From NCBI GenBank assembly GCA_964559535.1, contig CAZLIC010000006.1:1-64000 (forward strand): a stretch of 64,000 nucleotides of DNA. The letters run 5' to 3'. Source of the stretch: CAZLIC01 sp964559535 (GTDB taxonomy: Bacteria > Pseudomonadota > Alphaproteobacteria > Rhodobacterales > Rhodobacteraceae). Below are positions 17,493 to 26,176 of this stretch, in pieces; the first letter of the stretch is position 1; each line of letters starts with the position of its first letter. Under the pieces are notes generated by a model. That model worked only from the letters and a program-made list of their open reading frames with translations. It was not told where the DNA came from and ran no database searches. The position numbers and the translations under genes are program-made.

Positions 17493-17568
17493 GGCCCCGT
17501 AGCTCAGGGGATAGAGCGGCCGCCTCCTAAGCGGCAGGTCGATGGTTCGAATCCATCCGGGGTCACCA
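17493..17568 (+). tRNA. tRNA-Arg (anticodon CCT)
   Basis: 76-nt cloverleaf with encoded CCA. Acceptor stem GGCCCCG with CGGGGTC (one G-T pair), D arm from TAGCTCAGGGGATAGAGC, anticodon stem GCCGC/GCGGC with loop CTCCTAA and anticodon CCT, and T arm GATGG-TTCGAAT-CCATC. It decodes AGG, a rare codon in a GC-rich genome. Its last 6 bases overlap the end of the convergent phosphatase gene. Confidence 0.95.
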
Positions 17569-18300
17569 GCGCGGTTTCGGCAGCAAGACCCGGCCGGTTC
17601 CCGACAGCAGGAACACCTCATCCCCGTCCAGCACCACGGCCGACAGCGGCCCGCCGTAGGCGGCGGAAGAATCGATGTTCAGCCGGTTGCCATAGTGGGT
17701 GGGTGTGTCGATGGCGGTGTGGCCGTGCACCACCAGCGCGCCATGGTCGCGCATGTCATCCAGAAAGCCCGCGCGGATCCACACCAAGTCGGTCTCCGAC
17801 TGCTGCGCCATCGGCACGCCGGGACGGATGCCCGCATGAACCAGAACGGCGCCTGCCGCGCGGTGCCAGGTGGGCAGGGTGTCGATGAAGGCCATGTGTT
17901 CGGGCGGCACGGCCACCAGCGCGTCGGCATGCACCTTTGCCAGCGGCCGGTCTGCCGAATTTCGCAAGCCGTAAGAAGCCAGGGTCGCCGCCCCGCCGAT
18001 GTTCGGATGCAGCCAGGACAGGCCCGCGCGCAGGCCGGGTTCCGTTTCGGCGGGGTCGCGGACAAAGCGGTGGAACATGCGGTCGTGGTTGCCCTTCAGC
18101 ACCACCCAGTCTTCGCCCCGCGCGGCTCCGAGCCGCAGCCAGTCGATCACCCCGCGGCTGTCGGGCCCGCGGTCCACCAGATCGCCCACGTGCACCACGG
18201 TTCCCCGCCCATGCCGTGCCATGTCGGCGGCGATGCGGTCATGCGCCGCGCGCAGCAGGTCCAGGTGGCCGTGGATGTCGCCGATGGCATAAAGGGGCAT
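17563..18300 (-). CDS. PPP-family metallophosphatase (ApaH/serine-threonine phosphatase-like)
   Basis: 245 residues with all PPP metal-binding motifs: GDIHGHLD near the N-terminus, GDLVDRGPDS, KGNHDRM, VHAGIRPG and VHGHT. These bind a di-metal centre for phosphoester or dinucleoside polyphosphate hydrolysis. Start at 18300 (MPLYAIGDIHG) gives the family N-terminus; an in-frame ATG 12 codons upstream is less likely. The TGA stop is supplied by bases of the tRNA-Arg 3' end. Substrate unknown. Confidence 0.88.
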   Translation of the reverse strand: MPLYAIGDIHGHLDLLRAAHDRIAADMARHGRGTVVHVGDLVDRGPDSRGVIDWLRLGAARGEDWVVLKGNHDRMFHRFVRDPAETEPGLRAGLSWLHPNIGGAATLASYGLRNSADRPLAKVHADALVAVPPEHMAFIDTLPTWHRAAGAVLVHAGIRPGVPMAQQSETDLVWIRAGFLDDMRDHGALVVHGHTAIDTPTHYGNRLNIDSSAAYGGPLSAVVLDGDEVFLLSGTGRVLLPKPRW

Positions 18301-18413
18301 GGCACGCCTGCTAGGACGCCCCCCGGCGAATGGCAAGCCCGCAAGGCCAAGGTTGCCGCGCTGCCGCCGGTGGGCGATACCTGTGCGGCGCCCCTTTCCC
18401 GAAAGACACGCCC

Positions 18414-19220
18414 ATGACCCTGATCGACGATCTGTCCCTGACCAACATCCGCCTGACTGATGCGGGCGACGGTGTGCTGGTCGCCACGCTGAACCGTCCG
18501 GCCAAGCGCAATGCGCTGGATGCCACCAGCGTGGACGAACTGGTGCGCCTGTTCGACGCCGTGCCGCGCGCCGGGGTGCGGGCCGTGGTGCTGGCGGCCG
18601 AGGGGGACCATTTCTGTGCGGGGCTGGACCTGGTGGAACACCACCGGGCCGACCGGACCCCGGCCGAGTTCTGGCAGCTGTGCCTGCGCTGGCACGAGGC
18701 CTTTACCAAGATGGAAAGCGGCGGCGTGCCGGTGATTGCGGCGCTGAAGGGGGCGGTGGTGGGAGGCGGGCTGGAACTGGCATCGGCGGCGCATATTCGC
18801 GTGGCCGACCGCAGCACCTATTTTGCGCTGCCAGAAGGCCAGCGCGGCCTGTTCACCGGTGGCGGCGCCACCATCCGCGTTGCCGCACTGGTGGGGCGGG
18901 CACGGCTGATCGACATGATGCTGACGGGCCGCATCTACCAGGCCGAAGAGGCGATGACGGTGGGCCTGTGCCAGTATGTCGAGGATGGGTCCAGCCTGGA
19001 CCGCGCGATGGTGCTGGCCCGTGCCGCGGCGGCCAACCTGCCGTTGACGAACTTCGCCATCTGCTCGGCCATCGGCCATGTGCAGAACATGTCGGCACTG
19101 GACGCGGCCTATCTGGAATCGGCCGTGGCCGGCATCGTGAACACCCAGCCCGATGCCCGCGCCCGGCTGGCCGCCTTCGCCGACAAGACCGCCGCCCGGG
19201 TAAAACCGGGCGGCGCCTAG
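18414..19220 (+). CDS. Enoyl-CoA hydratase/isomerase (crotonase) family protein
   Basis: 268 residues. Crotonase features: NRPAKRNALD at the N-terminus, the oxyanion-hole region DHFCAGLDL, and the two glutamates of hydratases in VVGGGLELASAAH and YFALPEGQRG. This suggests genuine hydratase chemistry on 2-enoyl-CoA esters. Cytoplasmic. It is a lone gene between the phosphatase and convergent serA, so the pathway cannot be inferred from context. Confidence 0.88.
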   Translation: MTLIDDLSLTNIRLTDAGDGVLVATLNRPAKRNALDATSVDELVRLFDAVPRAGVRAVVLAAEGDHFCAGLDLVEHHRADRTPAEFWQLCLRWHEAFTKMESGGVPVIAALKGAVVGGGLELASAAHIRVADRSTYFALPEGQRGLFTGGGATIRVAALVGRARLIDMMLTGRIYQAEEAMTVGLCQYVEDGSSLDRAMVLARAAAANLPLTNFAICSAIGHVQNMSALDAAYLESAVAGIVNTQPDARARLAAFADKTAARVKPGGA

Positions 19221-19228
19221 GCCAACCG

Positions 19229-20824
19229 TCAGGTCACGTCGAACTGCAGGGCCTTCACCTGCTGGAACATGCCGGTCGATTCCAGCGTGTTCACCACCTT
19301 CGGGTCTATGGCCTGATCGAGGTACAGGATGGCGATGGCATCCTGCCCCACGCCCGACCGGCCCAGCGTGAAGTTGGCGATGTTCACGTTGTTCTTGCCC
19401 ATCGTCATGCCCAGCAGGCCAATGATCCCCGGCACGTCTTCGTTCGTGGTGTACAGCATGTGGGCACCGATCTCGGCATCGATGTTGATGCCCTTGATCT
19501 GGATGAACCGCGGCTTGCCGTCGCTGAAGCAGGTTCCCGCGACCGACCGTTCGCGTTTGTCGGTCACCATCGTCACCTTGATGTAGGCATCGAACACGCC
19601 CGATTTGTCCTGCCGGGTGGTCGACACCTGGATGCCGCGTTCCTTTGCCACGATGGGCGCGGACACAAGGTTCACGTCGGGATTGGTGGCCTTCATCACC
19701 CCCGCGATGACCGACTGGTTCAGCGCGGGCAGGTTCATCTCGGCGACGCGGCCGTCGTACAGGATGTTGATGGCGCGAATGGGTTCCTCGGTCATCTGGC
19801 CGATGAAGGCGCCCAGATGCCCCGCCAGCTTGATCCACGGACCCATCACCGCGGCCTCTTCCGCCGTGACGTTGGGCATGTTCAGCGCGTTCTGCACCGC
19901 GCCGGTCAGCAGATAGTCGGCCATCTGCTCGGCCACCTGCAGCGCCACGTTCTCCTGCGCCTCGGTGGTCGAGGCGCCAAGATGGGGGGTGACGACGACG
20001 TTGGGCAGGCCGAACAGCGGGCTGTCCTTGGCCGGTTCCACCTCGAACACGTCAAAGGCGGCACCGGCCACATGGCCCGATTTCAGCGCCGCGGCCAGCG
20101 CCGCTTCGTCCACCAGTCCGCCGCGGGCACAGTTGATGATGCGCACGCCGGGCTTCGTGCGGGCAATCGCCTCGGCCGACAGGATGTTCTTCGTCTTGTC
20201 GGTCAGCGGCACGTGCAGGGTGATGAAGTCAGCCTTGGCCAAGAGGTCGTCCAGCTCCACCTTCGTTACACCCAGCGCCTTGGCGCGTTCCTCGGACAGG
20301 AAGGGGTCATAGGCCAGCACACGCATGTGCAACCCGCGGGCGCGGTCGCAGACGATGCCGCCGATGTTGCCCGCGCCGATCACCCCCAGCGTCTTGTTGA
20401 ACAGCTCGACCCCCATGAAGCGCGACTTTTCCCACTTGCCCGCGTGTGTGCTGGCATTCGCTTCGGGCAGTTGACGGGCCACGGCGAACATCATCGCAAT
20501 GGCATGCTCGGCGGTGGTGACCGAGTTGCCGAACGGCGTGTTCATCACGATCACGCCCTTGCGCGAGGCCGCCGGGATATCGACGTTGTCGACACCAATG
20601 CCGGCGCGGCCCACGACGCGCAATCTATCCGCCTTTTCAAGGAGTTTCGCCGTCACCTTGGTGGCGGAACGGATGGCAAGGCCGTCATACCGGCCGATGA
20701 TCTCGGCCAGGGCATCCTTGTCCTTGCCGACCTGCGGCAGGTAGTCGACCTCGACCCCGCGGTCGCGGAAGATCTGGACGGCGGTTTCTGAAAGTTCGTC
20801 GGAAACGAGTACGCGGGGGGCCAT
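19229..20824 (-). CDS. serA: D-3-phosphoglycerate dehydrogenase
   Basis: 531 residues, long-form SerA. It oxidises 3-phosphoglycerate, the first step of serine synthesis. NAD-binding motif LGVIGAGNIGGIV, catalytic region NCARGGLVDEAAL, and PHLGASTTEAQENVA with the catalytic His. An intervening domain is followed by a C-terminal ACT domain (TTNEDVPGIIGLLGMTMGKN) that may allow serine feedback. The ATG at 20824 follows GGAG. It lies downstream of serC on the same strand, separated by a 61-bp REP-like palindrome. Confidence 0.96.
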   Translation of the reverse strand: MAPRVLVSDELSETAVQIFRDRGVEVDYLPQVGKDKDALAEIIGRYDGLAIRSATKVTAKLLEKADRLRVVGRAGIGVDNVDIPAASRKGVIVMNTPFGNSVTTAEHAIAMMFAVARQLPEANASTHAGKWEKSRFMGVELFNKTLGVIGAGNIGGIVCDRARGLHMRVLAYDPFLSEERAKALGVTKVELDDLLAKADFITLHVPLTDKTKNILSAEAIARTKPGVRIINCARGGLVDEAALAAALKSGHVAGAAFDVFEVEPAKDSPLFGLPNVVVTPHLGASTTEAQENVALQVAEQMADYLLTGAVQNALNMPNVTAEEAAVMGPWIKLAGHLGAFIGQMTEEPIRAINILYDGRVAEMNLPALNQSVIAGVMKATNPDVNLVSAPIVAKERGIQVSTTRQDKSGVFDAYIKVTMVTDKRERSVAGTCFSDGKPRFIQIKGINIDAEIGAHMLYTTNEDVPGIIGLLGMTMGKNNVNIANFTLGRSGVGQDAIAILYLDQAIDPKVVNTLESTGMFQQVKALQFDVT

Positions 20825-20845
20825 TCGGGGCTCCATCTGTGGGGG

Positions 20846-20906
20846 GTGGTGGGCAGATTGCCCACCCTACGCGGGGGGAATGTAGGGTGGGCAATCTGCC
20901 CACCAC
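20846..20906. repeat. REP-like 25-bp inverted repeat between serC and serA
   Basis: Perfect 25-bp arms (20846-20870 and 20882-20906) with an 11-base loop. Each arm is itself a smaller palindrome built on GGTGGGCA...TGCCCACC and CTAC. Related shorter palindromes occur at 51733-51751, 51976-51994 and 52019-52039. In mRNA it would form a very stable hairpin between serC and serA. Confidence 0.85.
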
Positions 20907-20911
20907 GCGCG

Positions 20912-22069
20912 TCAGGTGGCAGCGGGCAGTGCCGCAATCTCGGCCGCGAAGGCCCAGTCGATCCAGGGCATCAGTGCCGCCACATCGGCGGTCTCCACCG
21001 TGCTGCCGCACCAGATGCGCAGGCCGGGCGGCGCGTCGCGGTAGGCGCCCAGGTCATACCCCGCCCCCGCCTTCTCGATGCGCGCCGCCACCGCCTTGGC
21101 GAAGGCCGCGCCGTCGGTGATGCGGGGATCGGAGAACTTCAGGCAGACGCTGGTGGTGGATGCCGTGGCCGGGTCTGCGGCCAGATTGGCGATCCAGGGC
21201 CGCGCCGCGCAGAAATCGGCGATGACCTGCGCGTTCTCGTTCGCGCGGACGATCAGCGCGGGCAGGCCGCCGATGGACTTTGCCCAGTCCAGCGCGACAA
21301 GGTAGTCCTCAACCGCCAGCATCGACGGCGTGTTGATCGTCTCGCCGGTGAACATGCCTTCGATCAGCTTGCCGCCCGAGGTGAGGCGGAAGATCTTCGG
21401 CAGCGGCCAGGCGGGTTTGTAGGTCAGCAGCCGTTCCACGGCGCGGGGGCTCAGGATCAGCATCCCGTGCGCGCCTTCGCCCCCCAGCACCTTTTGCCAG
21501 CTGAAGGTGGTGACATCCAGCTTGTCCCAGGGCAGGTCCATGGCGAAGGCGGCGCTTGTCGCGTCGCAGATCGTCAGGCCTGCGCGGTTCGCCGGAATGG
21601 CATCGCCGTTGGAAAGGCGGACGCCGCTGGTGGTGCCGTTCCATGTGAACACCACGTCGCGGTCGAAATCGACCGTGGTCAGATCCACGATCTGCCCGTA
21701 GGGCGCGACCTGCACCTTGGCGTCCAGCTTCAGCTGCTTGACCACATCGGTCACCCAGCCTTCGCCAAAGCTCTCCCACGCCAGCATTTCCACCGGGCGC
21801 GCGCCCAACAGCGACCACATGGCCATTTCCACGGCGCCGGTGTCGGACGCGGGCACGATGCCGATGCGATAGTCGGCAGGAACGCCCAGGATCTCGCGCG
21901 TCAGGTCGATGGCGCGCTTCAGCTTCGCCTTGCCGACAGAGGCGCGGTGCGAACGGCCCAGCGGGGCGTCGCGCAGCATGTCCAGCGAAAAATCGGGGAT
22001 CTTGGCGCAGGGGCCAGAGGAGAAGCGCGGGTTCACCGGGCGCGCGACCGGGGCGGGCAGATCAGGCAT
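20912..22069 (-). CDS. serC: Phosphoserine aminotransferase
   Basis: 385 residues, second step of serine synthesis (PLP-dependent). It belongs to the alphaproteobacterial SerC type: PRFSSGPCAKIPDFSLDML, GRSHRASVGKAKLK, the VPASDTGAVEMAMW region and the PLP-lysine segment TTFSWQKVLGGEGAHGML. The frame is open far upstream through serB, but the ATG at 22069 gives the family N-terminus and has GGAAGGATACC before it. It is divergent from serB and upstream of serA. Confidence 0.95.
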   Translation of the reverse strand: MPDLPAPVARPVNPRFSSGPCAKIPDFSLDMLRDAPLGRSHRASVGKAKLKRAIDLTREILGVPADYRIGIVPASDTGAVEMAMWSLLGARPVEMLAWESFGEGWVTDVVKQLKLDAKVQVAPYGQIVDLTTVDFDRDVVFTWNGTTSGVRLSNGDAIPANRAGLTICDATSAAFAMDLPWDKLDVTTFSWQKVLGGEGAHGMLILSPRAVERLLTYKPAWPLPKIFRLTSGGKLIEGMFTGETINTPSMLAVEDYLVALDWAKSIGGLPALIVRANENAQVIADFCAARPWIANLAADPATASTTSVCLKFSDPRITDGAAFAKAVAARIEKAGAGYDLGAYRDAPPGLRIWCGSTVETADVAALMPWIDWAFAAEIAALPAAT

Positions 22070-22220
22070 GGTATCCTTCCAGATATGTGCCCTTCGTTGG
22101 GGAAGGGTGTCCCGCCGCCGGGGATAGCGGCTGACGCGGGGTGGCGCAAGCCGAAAATTGCGGCTAAGCGGCGCTTCGTCGCGCGGAAGCGACCTTTGTC
22201 GGGGTGCACGCGGGGGTGCC

Positions 22221-23096
22221 ATGTTCGTTGCCGTGCTGATCTGCAATCCCGCCCGCCCGGTGCTGGACGTGGCCACCGCGGGCACCCTGCGCGATGCCTG
22301 GGGCGGCGGCGCGCTGCGCTGGCTGCGCCCCGGCGTGGCGGCGGAATTCCCGCTGGACCGGGTGCCCGACACGCGCTGGACGGCATGGGAAGGCCTGCAG
22401 GCGATGGGCATCGACCTGTGCGTGGTGCCCGCCCAAGGGCGGCGCAAGCGCCTGCTGCTGGCCGACATGGACAGCACCATGATCCGGCAGGAATGCATCG
22501 ACGAACTTGCCGCCGAGGCAGGGGTGGGCGCGCATGTGGCGGCCATCACCGCCCGGGCGATGAACGGCGAGATCGGATTCGAGGGCGCGCTGCGCGAGCG
22601 GGTAGGGCTGCTGAAGGGCCTGCCTGAAGGGGTTGTCGAGCGGGTATTCGCAAACCGCATCACCATGGCGCCGGGCGGCCGCGTGCTGGTGGCCACGATG
22701 CGGGCGCATGGGGCGCGGGCGGCTTTGGTGTCGGGCGGCTTCACCGCCTTTACCGAACGCGTGGCGGCGGTGCTGGGCTTCGATGAACACCGCGCCAACG
22801 AATTGGGCATCAGAGGCGGCGTTCTGGACGGCACCGTGGCCGAACCGATCCTGGGCCGCGAGGCCAAGGTGGCGGCGCTGCAGGACATTTCGGCGCGTCT
22901 GGGGGTGACACCGGCCGAGGCTATTGCGGTGGGCGACGGGGCGAACGACCTTGGCATGCTGGGGCTGGCAGGACTGGGCGTGGCGGTGCACGCCAAGCCC
23001 GCGGTGCAGGCGCAGTGCGACCTGCGGGTGAACCACGGCGACCTCACCGCGCTTCTGTACCTGCAGGGCTATTCAGACCAGGAATTCGTGACATGA
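22221..23096 (+). CDS. serB: Phosphoserine phosphatase
   Basis: 291 residues, last step of serine synthesis. HAD-superfamily motifs: LLADMDSTMIRQE (nucleophile Asp), VSGGFTAFTERVA and GDGANDLGMLGLAGLGVAVH. Divergent from serC, so the three ser genes form a tight cluster; a shared ~150-bp region holds both promoters. Its stop overlaps the following GNAT gene (ATGA). Confidence 0.95.
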   Translation: MFVAVLICNPARPVLDVATAGTLRDAWGGGALRWLRPGVAAEFPLDRVPDTRWTAWEGLQAMGIDLCVVPAQGRRKRLLLADMDSTMIRQECIDELAAEAGVGAHVAAITARAMNGEIGFEGALRERVGLLKGLPEGVVERVFANRITMAPGGRVLVATMRAHGARAALVSGGFTAFTERVAAVLGFDEHRANELGIRGGVLDGTVAEPILGREAKVAALQDISARLGVTPAEAIAVGDGANDLGMLGLAGLGVAVHAKPAVQAQCDLRVNHGDLTALLYLQGYSDQEFVT

Positions 23097-23569
23097 TGGT
23101 CCGCCCCGCGACACCGGCCGATGCCGCGGCCATGGCGGACCTGCAGAACCGCATCATCCGCATCGGCGGCACCACCGCGCACCAGGCGGAACATTCCCCC
23201 GACGAGGTGCGCGACGCCTACATCACCGGGCCGGGCGTGGTGTGCTGCCATGTGGCCGTGGATGGCGGGATCATCGGGTTCCAGGCGGTCGAAACATGGG
23301 AGGGCCTGCCTGCAGGCTGGGGCGATATCGGCACCTTCGTGAACCCCGATGTGCAGGCGCGCGGCATCGGGGCGGCGCTGTTCGCGGCCACGGTGGCCGC
23401 CTGCCGCAAGGCGGGGCTGACCGCGATCAACGCCACGATCCGGGCCGACAATGTGCCGGGTCTGGCCTACTACGCCCGCATCGGGTTCACCGACTATGCC
23501 AGCGACCCCGGCTGGGCGCTGGACGACGGGCGGGTGGTGGGCCGGGTGTCGCGGCGGTTCGGTCTGTGA
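23093..23569 (+). CDS. GNAT-family N-acetyltransferase
   Basis: 158 residues. MMVRPATPADAAAMADLQ at the N-terminus and the acetyl-CoA loop FVNPDVQARGIGAALFAATV identify the GNAT fold; the C-terminal NVPGLAYYARIGFTDYA is typical. Substrate unknown. It is translationally coupled to serB upstream (ATGA) and to the exporter downstream (GTGA). Confidence 0.9.
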   Translation: MMVRPATPADAAAMADLQNRIIRIGGTTAHQAEHSPDEVRDAYITGPGVVCCHVAVDGGIIGFQAVETWEGLPAGWGDIGTFVNPDVQARGIGAALFAATVAACRKAGLTAINATIRADNVPGLAYYARIGFTDYASDPGWALDDGRVVGRVSRRFGL

Positions 23570-24333
23570 TCGACGGGCTGGCGGTCGAGGTCATCGCGGC
23601 GCTGGTCTTTGCGGCCTTTGCGGCAGGGTTCGTGGATGCCATCGCGGGCGGCGGCGGCCTGATCACTGTGCCTGCCCTGCTGCTGGCCGGGCTGCCGCCT
23701 GTCGAGGCGCTGGCCACCAACAAGCTGCAGGGCACCTTCGGGTCGGGCACCGCGGCGGTGTCCTATGCGCGCGGCGGGCTGGTGGACCTGCGGGGGCAGA
23801 TGGTGCCCGTGATGGCGGCCGTGCTGGCCTCGGCGGCCGGGTCGGCCTTGGCCACGCACATGCCGGTGGACCTGCTGCGCTGGGCGATGCCGGTGGTGCT
23901 GGTGGCGGTGGCGTTTTGGTTCGGGCTGAAGCCCGGCTTGTCCGACGCCAACCGCGCGGCGCGGCTGTCGCCTGCCGTGTTCACGCTGACAGTGGTGCCG
24001 GTGGTGGCAGCTTATGACGGGCTGCTGGGCCCCGGAACCGGGTCATTTTTCATGCTGGGACTGGTGGCGCTGGCGGGCATGGGGGTGCTGCGGGCCACCG
24101 CGCAGACCAAGGTGCTGAACTTCGCGTCGAACGTGGGCTCGCTGGCCGTGTTTGTGGCCGTTGCAGGCGTATGGTGGGGGCTTGGGCTGGCGATGGCCGC
24201 GGCACAGGTGGCCGGCGCCCGGCTGGGCGCGCGCCTGGCGATGCGGCGGGGCGCAGGTCTGATCCGGCCGCTGCTGGTGGCGGTGTCGACCCTTCTGGCG
24301 GCACGGCTGATCTGGCAGGTCTGGGCAAGCTAG
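23566..24333 (+). CDS. TauE/SafE-family sulfite/anion exporter
   Basis: 255 residues, GTG start overlapping the GNAT stop. About eight hydrophobic segments. AGFVDAIAGGGGLITVPALL near the N-terminus and the internally repeated AAYDGLLGPGTGSFFMLGLV are the duplicated TauE/SafE motifs. This inner-membrane family exports sulfite, sulfoacetate or similar organosulfur anions. Possibly linked to serine/cysteine metabolism by its position after serB (inference). It converges on the next gene with a shared CTAG stop. Confidence 0.88.
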   Translation: MIDGLAVEVIAALVFAAFAAGFVDAIAGGGGLITVPALLLAGLPPVEALATNKLQGTFGSGTAAVSYARGGLVDLRGQMVPVMAAVLASAAGSALATHMPVDLLRWAMPVVLVAVAFWFGLKPGLSDANRAARLSPAVFTLTVVPVVAAYDGLLGPGTGSFFMLGLVALAGMGVLRATAQTKVLNFASNVGSLAVFVAVAGVWWGLGLAMAAAQVAGARLGARLAMRRGAGLIRPLLVAVSTLLAARLIWQVWAS

Positions 24334-25040
24334 GCCCGCGCGGCGCCATGCCCAGCTTGCGGACCCGGGTCCGACGTAGGCCCGGACGAAACCGGTTCGC
24401 CAAAGCGGTAGTTTCGTGCATGGTCTGGCACGGCCAAGCCTTCGGGCAAGTCCGGGGCAGGCTGCGGCGGGTCCATCACCGTGCGGATGGGCAGAAGACC
24501 CGCCCAGACGGACCACGCCTTGTCGCTGTCCGGGTCGGTGCCGCCGGGGGGCGATGCGGCAATCTTGGCCGAAGCGCGGTCCAGCGGCAGCGAAAGGATG
24601 GTGGTGGCCTTCACCTCTTGCTCGGTCATCGGGCGCAGGCTGTCCCATCGGCCGGGGAACATGCGGTCCATCATCACCTGCAGGTGGCGGCGCTTGGCGT
24701 CGACGCCGGTAACCGGCTCGGCGGTGCCGAACACCATGACGCAGCGGTAGTTCACCGTGGATTCAAACCCCGAGCGTGCCAGAACCATGGCATCGGCCAG
24801 GGTGACGGTGACGCAGACCGGGGCGCCACGGGCGGCGCGGATCATCCGGCTGGCCGAGGAGCCGTGCCAGTAGATGCGGTCCCCTTCGCGCCACTGCAGG
24901 GTGGGGGTGACAGTGGGCCAGCCGTCCACCAGATGGCCGACGTGCGCCACCGGCATGGCATCGAGGATGGCGTCGATCGTGGCACGGTCATGCGCGCCCT
25001 TGTCGTGCAGGCGGCGCAGTCGGGTGCCGGGGGGTGTCAT
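24330..25040 (-). CDS. Pyridoxamine 5'-phosphate oxidase-like flavin-binding protein
   Basis: 236 residues with the PNPOx-like split-barrel pattern: VAHVGHLVDGWPTVTPTLQW, YWHGSSASRM, VCVTVTLADAMVLARSG and NYRCVMVFGTAEPV. It lacks full-length PdxH features and fits the broad family of flavin- or haem-binding split-barrel proteins. The start at 25040 (MTPPGTRL) is preferred over an ATG 26 codons upstream. Role unknown. Its stop overlaps that of the convergent exporter gene by four bases. Confidence 0.8.
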   Translation of the reverse strand: MTPPGTRLRRLHDKGAHDRATIDAILDAMPVAHVGHLVDGWPTVTPTLQWREGDRIYWHGSSASRMIRAARGAPVCVTVTLADAMVLARSGFESTVNYRCVMVFGTAEPVTGVDAKRRHLQVMMDRMFPGRWDSLRPMTEQEVKATTILSLPLDRASAKIAASPPGGTDPDSDKAWSVWAGLLPIRTVMDPPQPAPDLPEGLAVPDHARNYRFGEPVSSGPTSDPGPQAGHGAARA

Positions 25041-25126
25041 GACGGGCCTTCGGGCTGGTGGAACGCGCCGGGGCGCTGCCCCGGACCCCGGGGTACTTTG
25101 GCAAAGATGAGGAGGCAAGGCCAGGG

Positions 25127-25678
25127 TCAGCGGAATGCGGGGCCGTGGGCCCAGAGGGTGAGCGAGTGGCGGGTGCCGCGGGTGACGGGGGTGACCCGGT
25201 GCAGGGTGAAGCTGGGAAAGACCGTGGCGCTGCCGCGGGCGGTGGCGGCGGTGCGGGTTTGCGCGTCGGGCCAGAGTTCCAGCGCGCCGCCTTCGTACCC
25301 GGCCGCGTCAGAGAGTTGCACCACCACGGTCAGCTTGCGGCGGGCGGCCAGCGCGCCCTTGCCGATGTCGCTGTGCCAGCCGAAGTGACCCTGCCGATCT
25401 GCCGAATACCGGGCGATCTGGGCGCTTTCGGCAAATTCGCTCAGGTCGAAGCCGAAATGGTTTCGGTTGGCCTGGGCGACGGCGCGGATCAGCGTTTCCA
25501 TGGCAAAGGCCGCGTCGGGCAGGTCGTCGAGCCAGACGAGATCGGCGCGGCGCAGGGCATGGTCGGTGACCCCGCCGACCAGACCGCCGTCGCGCGCGGG
25601 CGCTGCGGCGGCAAGCGCGACGAGATGGTCGCAGGCGGCGGGGTCGAGCACCCCGGGAAGGGTGGCAAAGGGCTGCAT
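25127..25678 (-). CDS. 2-oxoglutarate/Fe(II)-dependent oxygenase (prolyl 4-hydroxylase-like fold)
   Basis: 183 residues. The iron facial triad is visible: HSD in GHFGWHSDIGKG and the distal His in FPSFTLHRVTPVTRGTRHSL, with the downstream Arg that binds 2-oxoglutarate. YEGGALELWP is typical of PKHD-type enzymes. Its ATG overlaps the stop of the copper chaperone gene (TGATG), so the two are coupled. Substrate unknown. Confidence 0.87.
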   Translation of the reverse strand: MQPFATLPGVLDPAACDHLVALAAAAPARDGGLVGGVTDHALRRADLVWLDDLPDAAFAMETLIRAVAQANRNHFGFDLSEFAESAQIARYSADRQGHFGWHSDIGKGALAARRKLTVVVQLSDAAGYEGGALELWPDAQTRTAATARGSATVFPSFTLHRVTPVTRGTRHSLTLWAHGPAFR

Positions 25679-26148
25679 CAGTTCGACGGCGCCCCGTGGT
25701 GCATGCCGTGCCCGCCCGGCTTTCGCGCGTTGTCCACCGGGACGGTGACGGTGATGACCTCGCCGCGTTCGAAGGTGAGCGTGAGATCGAAGGTGTCGCC
25801 ATCCTTCAGGTCGCGGGTCAGGCCCAGAAGCATGACGTGATCGCCGCCGCGCTCCAGCGCTCGGGTGGATTCAGCTTTTACTTCAAAGCCTTCCGGGACC
25901 TCGAGCATCTGCATCATGCCATTCGCGTCGGTCTGGTGGGTGTGCAGTTCCACCCGGTCGGCCACGTTGCTGGCAACAGCGATCAGGCGGTCGTCAAGGG
26001 CGGAGGGATTCTGGATGACAAGAAACACGGCGCCTGCGCCCGATGGTGACACGCGGGCGTAGGGGTCGAGGATTTGAGGGCCATCCTGGGCCAGGGCGGG
26101 GACGGCAAGCAACACCGCAAAGGCGGCGGAGAAGATGCGATAGAGCAT
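25678..26148 (-). CDS. PCuAC-type periplasmic copper chaperone
   Basis: 156 residues. Signal peptide MLYRIFSAAFAVLLAVPALA, then a cupredoxin-like domain. The family's Cu(I) ligand pattern H-x10-M-x21-H-x-M is represented by ELHTHQTDANGMMQM and GGDHVMLLGL; a His/Met-rich tail HGMHHG adds ligands. PCuAC proteins deliver copper to the CuA site of cytochrome c oxidase. It sits downstream of a DUF2946-like gene and upstream of a coupled dioxygenase gene. Confidence 0.9.
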   Translation of the reverse strand: MLYRIFSAAFAVLLAVPALAQDGPQILDPYARVSPSGAGAVFLVIQNPSALDDRLIAVASNVADRVELHTHQTDANGMMQMLEVPEGFEVKAESTRALERGGDHVMLLGLTRDLKDGDTFDLTLTFERGEVITVTVPVDNARKPGGHGMHHGAPSN

Positions 26149-26176
26149 GATTTGTCCTGTCGGTTGAAGGGGTTGG

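Noticed and set aside
18147..19838. 563-codon minus-strand frame through the crotonase and serA region
   Set aside because: Conflicts with recognisable genes on both strands and lacks family features.
22070..23047. Upstream extension of serC to a 711-codon protein
   Set aside because: The extension is antisense to serB; the ATG at 22069 gives the known SerC N-terminus.
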